DNA from: an uncultured Pseudohongiella sp.
Lineage (GTDB): Bacteria > Pseudomonadota > Gammaproteobacteria > Pseudomonadales > Pseudohongiellaceae
Direction of reading: 5' to 3'
NCBI GenBank assembly: GCA_902591495.1
Contig: CACJAW010000016.1
Location: 1-43,299 of the forward strand
DNA length: 43,299 nt
Positions 38,525-43,299 of this stretch are shown piece after piece. The notes under the pieces are model-generated. The model was given only the letters and a program-made list of their open reading frames with translations, had not been told where the DNA came from and searched no databases. Each line of letters opens with the position of its first letter. The first letter of the stretch is position 1. The position numbers and the translations under genes are program-made.

Positions 38525-39436
38525 TTAGGAGTCCGACTTAACTGATGAAAGATAACGAGCAATCGCATTAGGCGCACTCACATCGGCGATAGACTCGGCT
38601 TGCGGATTATAATTAGTATTAGTATTCACATCGTAAGCCCAACTTTTCCCTGACTTATCATATATTATCTCGATGCCCGCTATACCTATGTCGTTATGTG
38701 ACAAAAACTCTTCATATCTTGCTAGATCATCTAATTCAAAATCGTTGCAAATTGTAAATTTGTTTACCTCCACTGTTGGGCAGTTTGAATCAAGTTCACA
38801 TGCCTCTGCCGGACACAACTCAAATCCGTCTCTTGTATCCACCTCAACAGCATAGAGGAACTTGCCATTCACAAACTCCATACGTGTAATGGAATTGGAG
38901 GGAGCCTCAATGTACTGTTGAAGCAAAGTGATTCCATCAGGCGAGCTTTCAAAATTGCTGCCGCTTAAATAGTTCTCTAAAGCATTATGGCTATCAAATT
39001 TTTTAACACCTAATCCTTTACCTGCTCGATTGTGTTTAGTTATCAAAGGGAACCCTATTTTATCTGCCGCACTCAGCAAGTCGCTGCTGCGCAACGAACA
39101 AAAAGTCTTTGGGACTGAGATACCGAATGATTCCATCTCTTGATACTGTCTAATTTTGCTAATTTCCAAATCCAGAGCCTTGGGACCATTAACAACTACT
39201 CGATTATGGCGCTTTAGCCAAGACAGAATACCCGCGGTCAACTCTGGTTCATATCTATGACCTCTCGTATGGGAGGATGCGCTCATTCTGTTCCAGAAAA
39301 CTGCATTTGGTGGAATTTCTGTAAGATCAAGGCTCATTTCAGGCAAATACCAAAAGTCGTGACTAAGTTTTAAACTTTCGAAAGCCAAGGCAAAAGGCGA
39401 AATCCACTCTTTATTCTCATGAATAACTATTATCAT
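38525..39436 (-). CDS. ATP-grasp ligase, RimK-like alpha-L-glutamate ligase family
   Basis: 303 residues. The ATP-grasp fold is seen in GFPLITKHNRAGKGLGVKKF (ATP-binding Lys and glycine loop), LLQQYIEA, ITRMEFVNGKFLYAVEV, and the magnesium motif GIEIIYDKSGKSWAYDVNTNTNYN with Asp/Asn ligands. The N-terminal part (VFWNRMSASSHTRGHRYEPE) is like RimK-type proteins. It probably ligates an amino acid to a carboxylate, but the substrate is unknown. Transcribed in the same direction as the PLP gene, 94 bp upstream of it. Confidence 0.82.
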   Translation of the reverse strand: MIIVIHENKEWISPFALAFESLKLSHDFWYLPEMSLDLTEIPPNAVFWNRMSASSHTRGHRYEPELTAGILSWLKRHNRVVVNGPKALDLEISKIRQYQEMESFGISVPKTFCSLRSSDLLSAADKIGFPLITKHNRAGKGLGVKKFDSHNALENYLSGSNFESSPDGITLLQQYIEAPSNSITRMEFVNGKFLYAVEVDTRDGFELCPAEACELDSNCPTVEVNKFTICNDFELDDLARYEEFLSHNDIGIAGIEIIYDKSGKSWAYDVNTNTNYNPQAESIADVSAPNAIARYLSSVKSDS

Positions 39437-39773
39437 TACAGTATTCCTAATCGTCTAAAGTATCTAATACCGCCCACCCGTTTTCCCCCAAACGTCATAC
39501 CAGTTCATGACAATTTGAGCCTCAACGGTTGCACTCTTTAATTATCTAAAATTCTATCGTTAACAAACAGAGGTACAAATCCATAGTGCCACTTTAAGAA
39601 TTTTGTCGTGCATTTTATGTTCCTCGTTGGGAAGAGAATTGTAAGTAAAATTCCTGCAAATTTCATTACTTGACCGTAATCTAATTTTTAAGACGAATTT
39701 CAGTTACAAGCATTTCTCTGAAAAGTTTTTCGCGCTTAAAGTCCAAAATAAATTAGCGAGCGTTATTGTCCCC
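39437..39773. other. Intergenic region between divergent ATP-grasp and coq7-like genes
   Basis: 337 bp without a gene. It should hold two divergent promoters. A TTGACC at about 39671 has no well-spaced -10. No strong hairpin is seen beyond the odd palindrome TTGAGCCTCAA near 39515. Confidence 0.5.
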
Positions 39774-40325
39774 ATGAATTCGAATGAAATTAACTCAAAT
39801 TTAAGAGAATCCAAACCACAATGGCTGATAGCAGATCTGCGTTCTGATCATGCCGGCGAAACCGGCGCAATCTGGATTTACCAGGGAATTTTATTGACGG
39901 CCAGCGAAGATGCCGTGAAAGAGTTTGCAAAGAACCATTTAACAACAGAGTTAAGCCATCTTGAAAAAATTGAAAGTTTCCTTGATAAAAAAGATAGGTC
40001 AGTTCTCATACCTCTCTGGAAAATTTTGGGCTTTCTGACTGGCGCCTTACCTTCAATATTTGGATCTAGGGCGGTCTTCGCAACCATCTCTGCTGTTGAA
40101 AGTTTCGTAGTTCGTCATTACCAGTTGCAGATACACCGACTTCAGAATGAAAATATCCACCCAGTTATATGTAGTGCCTTACAAACTTGCTGCAACGATG
40201 AAGCGAAACATGAGTCAGAAGCGACGAGCCTTCTTCTCAGCCAACCTGGCAATTTACTCTGTATGTGGTGTCGCTTGGTAAGTGCCGGATCTAAAATTGC
40301 TGTAAAGTTAGCGCGAGTCATTTGA
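39774..40325 (+). CDS. coq7: COQ7-like di-iron carboxylate protein
   Basis: 183 residues, similar to demethoxyubiquinone hydroxylase, which makes the last ring hydroxyl of ubiquinone. All six predicted iron ligands are present: Glu29 (DHAGETGA), Glu59 and His62 (ELSHLE), Glu109 (AVESFV), Glu143 and His146 (DEAKHES). It differs from the longer Pseudomonas Coq7 (about 215 residues) and ends in a hydrophobic basic segment. The presence of repair-type neighbours raises the possibility of a different substrate. No clear ribosome-binding site. First gene of a four-gene cluster. Confidence 0.8.
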   Translation: MNSNEINSNLRESKPQWLIADLRSDHAGETGAIWIYQGILLTASEDAVKEFAKNHLTTELSHLEKIESFLDKKDRSVLIPLWKILGFLTGALPSIFGSRAVFATISAVESFVVRHYQLQIHRLQNENIHPVICSALQTCCNDEAKHESEATSLLLSQPGNLLCMWCRLVSAGSKIAVKLARVI

Positions 40326-40334
40326 GCCAGACTA

Positions 40335-40586
40335 ATGACAGAAAATATCCAACATACTACTAAAATTCCTTGCCATTTTAGCAAGTCAGATTTGAGCAGA
40401 ATTATAGAGATGGCTTGGGATGATAAGACCCCTTTTGAAGCAATCAAATTAAATTTTAATTGCTCTGAAAGAGAAGTGATCAATCTAATGAAAAAGACCC
40501 TGAAGAGAGGCTCCTATAGAAAATGGCGCCAACGGGTGAACGGACGGAAAGCAAAACATTTAAAGAAATTGCGGCTTCATGCCTGA
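40335..40586 (+). CDS. TIGR03643 family small protein
   Basis: 83 residues, basic. LSRIIEMAWDDKTPFEAIKLNFNCSEREVINLMKK resembles a helix-turn-helix, followed by SYRKWRQRVNGRKAKHLKKL, the family's conserved tail. No function is established; the fold suggests nucleic-acid binding. 9 bp after coq7; overlaps the nei start by 8 bp, so the two are translated together. Confidence 0.85.
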   Translation: MTENIQHTTKIPCHFSKSDLSRIIEMAWDDKTPFEAIKLNFNCSEREVINLMKKTLKRGSYRKWRQRVNGRKAKHLKKLRLHA

Positions 40587-41403
40587 AGGTCCGGAAATAA
40601 GACGTGCAGCCGATCGTTTATCTCGTGTTCTATATGGACAACTCCTAATCAATGTCTATTTTTATTCAGAGGAACTCAAAGCCTTCGAAAAAATATTAGA
40701 AGGTTCCAGAGTAGAAGCGGTTACCACGAGAGGAAAAGCTCTGCTGACCTCTTTAGATTCAGGATACACGATTTACTCTCATAATCAGCTCTATGGAAGA
40801 TGGAACATTGTCAAGACTGGCAATTTTCCTAAGACTAGACGATCCCTCAGGATGGCATTAGACACTCATTCCCATAGGGCTTTATTGTTCAGCGCAAGTG
40901 ATATTAGTGTGCTTCAGTCAGAGGTAATGGAAGACCATCCGTTCCTAGCTAAAATCGGACCAGACATATTAGATGAAGATCTAACGTGGAGGGTTGTTTC
41001 CAGACGCCTGCTGAGCAACAAGTTCAGAAATCGTCAATTAGCATCACTATTTCTCGATCAGAGCTTTTTAGCGGGGGTCGGTAATTATCTCAGATCTGAA
41101 ATTCTCTTCGACGCAAGAGCGAATCCTCTAAAAAAACCAAAGGAACTTGCGCTAAAAAGTATCAATCAGATCAGCCGAAGTACGTTAAAAATTTGTCAGC
41201 GAGCTTACACTCAAAATGGAGTAACAAATCCTGAACGCCTTGTAAGGAGGTTAAAATTACTGGGACTCTCGAGATCTGCTTATCGACATGCTGTTTTCGG
41301 GCGAAGTGGTAAAAAGTGCCACACCTGTAAAACCTCTATAGAAAAAGTATTCATTGGAAGCCGACGCTTATATTTGTGCCCCCTATGCCAGATCGTAAAT
41401 TAA
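40579..41403 (+). CDS. nei: Endonuclease VIII (Nei) DNA glycosylase/AP lyase
   Basis: Removes oxidised pyrimidines and nicks the abasic site; 274 residues (E. coli 263). Starts [12 protein letters not shown] with the catalytic Pro2 and Glu3; the lesion-side Lys53 is in TTRGKALL; the helix-two-turn-helix [15 protein letters not shown] follows; the zinc finger is CHTC...CPLC at the C-terminus. Neighbours are two small uncharacterised proteins and a di-iron oxygenase-like protein. Confidence 0.95.
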   Translation: MPEGPEIRRAADRLSRVLYGQLLINVYFYSEELKAFEKILEGSRVEAVTTRGKALLTSLDSGYTIYSHNQLYGRWNIVKTGNFPKTRRSLRMALDTHSHRALLFSASDISVLQSEVMEDHPFLAKIGPDILDEDLTWRVVSRRLLSNKFRNRQLASLFLDQSFLAGVGNYLRSEILFDARANPLKKPKELALKSINQISRSTLKICQRAYTQNGVTNPERLVRRLKLLGLSRSAYRHAVFGRSGKKCHTCKTSIEKVFIGSRRLYLCPLCQIVN

Positions 41404-41561
41404 ATAAAGCACGCAGAGATCGTGCTGTTATTAGTAAATTGTCCAAGACCTGCAAGGTTTGTAACAAAGCCTTTACGTGGCGAAAGAAATGGCAGAGAGA
41501 TTGGGACAATGTCTTATATTGCTCAGAGCGTTGCCGAAGATCCGGTATAAGGAACCCTTGA
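41385..41561 (+). CDS. DUF2256 zinc-finger protein
   Basis: 58 residues, very basic. The core [20 protein letters not shown] followed by [10 protein letters not shown] is the DUF2256 signature: four Cys (CxxC...CxxxC) around an aromatic/basic block, likely zinc-binding and nucleic-acid-binding. I use the ATG at 41385; a GTG at 41376 is also in frame. Overlaps the end of nei. In other bacteria DUF2256 genes often sit beside photolyase/cryptochrome genes. Confidence 0.88.
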   Translation: MPDRKLNKARRDRAVISKLSKTCKVCNKAFTWRKKWQRDWDNVLYCSERCRRSGIRNP

Positions 41562-41574
41562 TTTGTACTAACAA

Positions 41575-41806
41575 CTATAACAGTTTTCCGCTTGCAACAT
41601 TTGCTTCATATTCTTCGATTGTTATGAATCTCAAAGATTCGGCTTTTTCTCTACCCTCATCAGTTATTACATCCTGAACAAGATCCACCCTCTTCCACAA
41701 AGCTAGAGGGTTAGGAATATTGTTAAACTGGAATGAAGACTATTCCCTTCTTGAACCAATGAGCAAAATCTCCTAATGCATCCCAAATGCATCCCAATTG
41801 GCATTT
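41575..41806 (-). pseudogene. Decayed 3' end of an unidentified gene
   Basis: Two adjoining minus-strand frames read like one protein end. The upstream frame (41806-41723) gives WDALGDFAHWFKKGIVFIPV then a stop. The downstream frame (41739-41575) gives FNNIPNPLALWKRVDLVQD and ends RFITIEEYEANVASGKLL-stop, with a realistic amino acid mix. An 11-bp tandem duplication inside the first frame shifts the reading; removing one copy extends it upstream. I do not recognise the family. Its 5' part appears to be lost at the tRNA-like fragment. Confidence 0.5.
41776..41797. repeat. 11-bp tandem duplication (ATGCATCCCAA x2)
   Basis: Two perfect, directly adjoining copies of ATGCATCCCAA at 41776-41786 and 41787-41797. 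It lies inside the decayed coding fragment and changes its reading frame, as expected from slippage in a dead gene. Confidence 0.9.
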
Positions 41807-41827
41807 CTAGAAAATAAAATTTAATAA

Positions 41828-41880
41828 AATCAGAGAGTTAAATGGCGGACCGGACGGGATTCGAATACGACTCTCTGATT
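41828..41880. repeat. 11-bp inverted repeat around the tRNA-like fragment
   Basis: AATCAGAGAGT (41828-41838) is perfectly inverted as ACTCTCTGATT (41870-41880), with 31 bases between. On the minus strand the stem is followed by a T-rich tract, so it could act as a terminator, but the loop holds the tRNA-like 3' end. Confidence 0.75.
41843..41865 (-). other. tRNA-Asp-like 3'-end fragment, possible attachment site
   Basis: On the minus strand this reads TTCGAATCCCG, then TCCGGTCCGCCA: a T-loop, T-stem 3' strand, acceptor strand, discriminator G and CCA, closely like tRNA-Asp 3' ends. The 5' strand of the T-stem and the rest of the tRNA do not match, so it is only a fragment. tRNA 3' ends left this way are typical of tyrosine-integrase attachment sites. 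Confidence 0.6.
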
Positions 41881-41984
41881 CCAGCAGGTACTCAATAGGT
41901 ATAGTTAAGTCACTAATTTATATAGCTTATTTCAGTTATGTATTGAGTTGGTATCGATCTGGTTTCCTGTTAAATACAGCAAGT

Positions 41985-42006
41985 GGACACTAATTGGACA
42001 CTAATT
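41985..42006. repeat. 11-bp tandem duplication (GGACACTAATT x2)
   Basis: Two perfect adjoining copies of GGACACTAATT at 41985-41995 and 41996-42006, between the tRNA-like fragment and the metallo-hydrolase gene. No gene is interrupted. It could be a binding-site pair or a replication slip. Confidence 0.85.
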
Positions 42007-42091
42007 TTTGCTACCTATATAAATGCAGTAATAGCAGGAAGTACTTACTTCAAAACCACAGGAGGAGCAACATTCTTCCTCTGAAAATTTA

Positions 42092-43123
42092 CTATTGATC
42101 AACTACGTCAGCTTCAGTAAAAATATTTGTACCGGAATCTCCTGCAATACCTACTGTGATCTCATCACCAATTGTCAGCGTCATTAAATCTTCTGCAACC
42201 AGCATAGGGCCGTCATAATCAGTCGCCTCTGTGATTTGTTCGGAAGTTAACTCTGGAGGAATAATATGAGAATACACTCCAAGACGCGGGCGTGTATTTC
42301 TAAATAACGCAGCAACTTGTTCGGGTGTGGAGTGGACCGACAAACTGACATTAGCGAGTTGTGCCTCAGGCGAATTACCCGGCGCTGGAACTTGAACTTC
42401 GTGTATCAGAACATCAACACCCATACTGTGCTCTATCAGATTTGAAGAGGATGTCGTGCGCGTGTCCCCAGAAAAAATTACACTGCGTTCATTATAGTCG
42501 ATTCGAAACCCTAGAGTAGAACCTTCTAGGACAGGACTCAGAGAGTATCCTTTTATTACCGGCATATGCTCCACACTAATCGCAGTAATCTTTAAGCCGT
42601 CTTGTTCATAGAAAACTCCTGGTTCGATATCAAAGGCATTTAACTCGGAACCCCGCTCATGAACACCCACTATTTCCCTATAGCGAATATCCCAAGCATA
42701 AGCTGACTCAAAATGACCCATCATACTTTCAGTTCCTACAGGTCCATATATTGTCATTGGGCTTTTACGCCCAAATAACCAACCACTCAACCACAAGCCC
42801 GGTACGCTGATTGTGTGATCAAAGTGTAAATGAGTAAGAATTATAAGATTGATATCAGTAAGCAACTCAAATCCGCCTGCTTCAAACAACCTTTCTCGCA
42901 TACCGGGGCCAGCATCAACTAACAATTTTTGACCACCTGCTTCGACTAGGATAGATGGCCCGTAGCGAGTCAGCGAAGGCCTTGGAGCGCCAGTGCCCAA
43001 AAAGGTTAGTTTAATATTATCGTTTGATAGGGTATCCGATGTCGTTTCATTAACCGACAAAGTTTGACCTTGAAGGCCGAGAGAAATGCAAAATGCGCTT
43101 ATTGTTGCGGTTAGTTTTTTCAT
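42092..43123 (-). CDS. Secreted metallo-beta-lactamase-fold hydrolase
   Basis: 343 residues with a type I signal peptide (MKKLTATISAFCISLGLQG). The MBL core follows: FLGTGAPRPSLTRYGPSILVEAGGQKLLVDAG, zinc site LTHLHFDHT, SGDTRTTSSS and HEVQVPAPG, with a late SHIIPPE. The layout resembles RNase Z/arylsulfatase-like MBL enzymes, but export rules out tRNA processing; substrate unknown. I start at the ATG at 43123, where GGTGG lies 3 bases upstream and the signal peptide begins. A GTG at 43231 would add 36 aromatic residues before the signal peptide. It lies between two tRNA-Asp-like fragments. Confidence 0.85.
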   Translation of the reverse strand: MKKLTATISAFCISLGLQGQTLSVNETTSDTLSNDNIKLTFLGTGAPRPSLTRYGPSILVEAGGQKLLVDAGPGMRERLFEAGGFELLTDINLIILTHLHFDHTISVPGLWLSGWLFGRKSPMTIYGPVGTESMMGHFESAYAWDIRYREIVGVHERGSELNAFDIEPGVFYEQDGLKITAISVEHMPVIKGYSLSPVLEGSTLGFRIDYNERSVIFSGDTRTTSSSNLIEHSMGVDVLIHEVQVPAPGNSPEAQLANVSLSVHSTPEQVAALFRNTRPRLGVYSHIIPPELTSEQITEATDYDGPMLVAEDLMTLTIGDEITVGIAGDSGTNIFTEADVVDQ

Positions 43124-43206
43124 GTTCCACCAGAATATACTATAGATATTTAATGACACGAAATAATATATTTTGTACCACAGATTAATCTTCAATGCGT
43201 TCCAAA

Positions 43207-43225
43207 ACCGGACGGGACTGCCAAC
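43207..43225 (-). other. Second, degenerate tRNA-Asp-like 3' fragment
   Basis: ACCGGACGGGA at 43207-43217 repeats exactly 41849-41859 in the same orientation, and the following bases (CTGCCAACC) resemble the complement of a tRNA-Asp T-arm with a few changes. It could be the other border of an insertion carrying the metallo-hydrolase. An 11-bp match alone is weak, so this is tentative. Confidence 0.3.
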
Positions 43226-43299
43226 CGTCACCCCTCCAAAATTGGTAAAAAAGGATTTTGAGAATAAAGATTAAACGGATTATAGACAGCGAAACTAAA

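Larger units (their letters stand above)
41562..42091. other. Scar-like intergenic region
   Basis: 530 bp without an intact gene. It holds a decayed coding fragment, two 11-bp tandem duplications, a tRNA-Asp-like 3' end and an 11-bp inverted repeat, each listed separately. This density of small rearrangements is unlike the rest of the window. No integrase or transposase is present. Confidence 0.6.

Noticed and set aside
41837-41843. GTTAAAT as an integron attC core (GTTRRRY)
   Set aside because: The matching RYYYAAC at the other end is absent and the arms do not follow attC spacing; a tRNA-derived scar fits better.
42063-42083. GAGGA/TCCTC hairpin after the metallo-hydrolase gene
   Set aside because: Five base pairs and a weak T-tract; too little to call a terminator.

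Overview
The window looks like the chromosome of an AT-rich, free-living gammaproteobacterium. NuoC and NuoD are fused, NuoG is of the long Escherichia/Pseudomonas type, AcnB is nearly collinear with the E. coli enzyme, and the three tRNA genes carry an encoded CCA. From memory, several gene orders match Pseudomonas: gap-mfd-csiV-methylthioinosine phosphorylase, cysS-glnS-ppiB-lpxH with acnB nearby, and pepN-DUF2797-YeaC-rhomboid-nadK. The AT-rich bases, short spacers and many overlapping start/stop codons suggest a streamlined, possibly marine, relative of the Pseudomonadales/Cellvibrionales. The species cannot be named from sequence alone.

Layout. 1-13402 (minus): a complete complex I operon, nuoA to nuoN, with only the start of nuoN inside the window. 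It is preceded by a leader of about 280 nt with a candidate promoter and a perfect 14-bp palindrome. 13819-16356 (minus): apbE and a long glyceraldehyde-3-phosphate dehydrogenase. 16590-20905 (plus): mfd and a csiV-like gene. 20940-21701 (minus): S-methyl-5'-thioinosine phosphorylase. 21847-23290 (plus): a small accessory-looking pair, DUF1643 and an FkbM methyltransferase. 23519-23853 (minus): a tRNA operon, Pro(TGG)-His(GTG)-Arg(TCT), with its own promoter. 23950-27068 (minus): cysS and glnS. 27201-28456 (plus): ppiB and lpxH. 28478-28924 (minus): a DUF1289 protein. 29237-31831 (plus): acnB. 31856-35381 (minus): pepN and a DUF2797 protein. 35425-37403 (minus): nadK-glpG-yeaC, an overlapping operon with an extended -10 promoter. 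37510-39436 (minus): a PLP-dependent deaminase-like enzyme and an ATP-grasp ligase. 39774-41561 (plus): a compact cluster of a COQ7-like di-iron protein, a TIGR03643 protein, endonuclease VIII and a DUF2256 zinc-finger protein. 41562-43299: a scar-like region with a decayed gene fragment, two 11-bp tandem duplications, two tRNA-Asp-like 3'-end fragments and a secreted metallo-beta-lactamase-fold enzyme.

Most of the window is housekeeping: respiration, central carbon metabolism, translation, DNA repair, lipid A and NADP synthesis. Four places deserve a second look. The first is the nuo operon beside gap-mfd with an orphan apbE, where related bacteria carry the Nqr sodium pump. The second is the COQ7-like/TIGR03643/Nei/DUF2256 cluster, a candidate uncharacterised repair or stress module. 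The third is the tRNA-Asp-derived scar region. The fourth is the DUF1643-FkbM pair. No phage, transposase, CRISPR array or classical defence system is visible.
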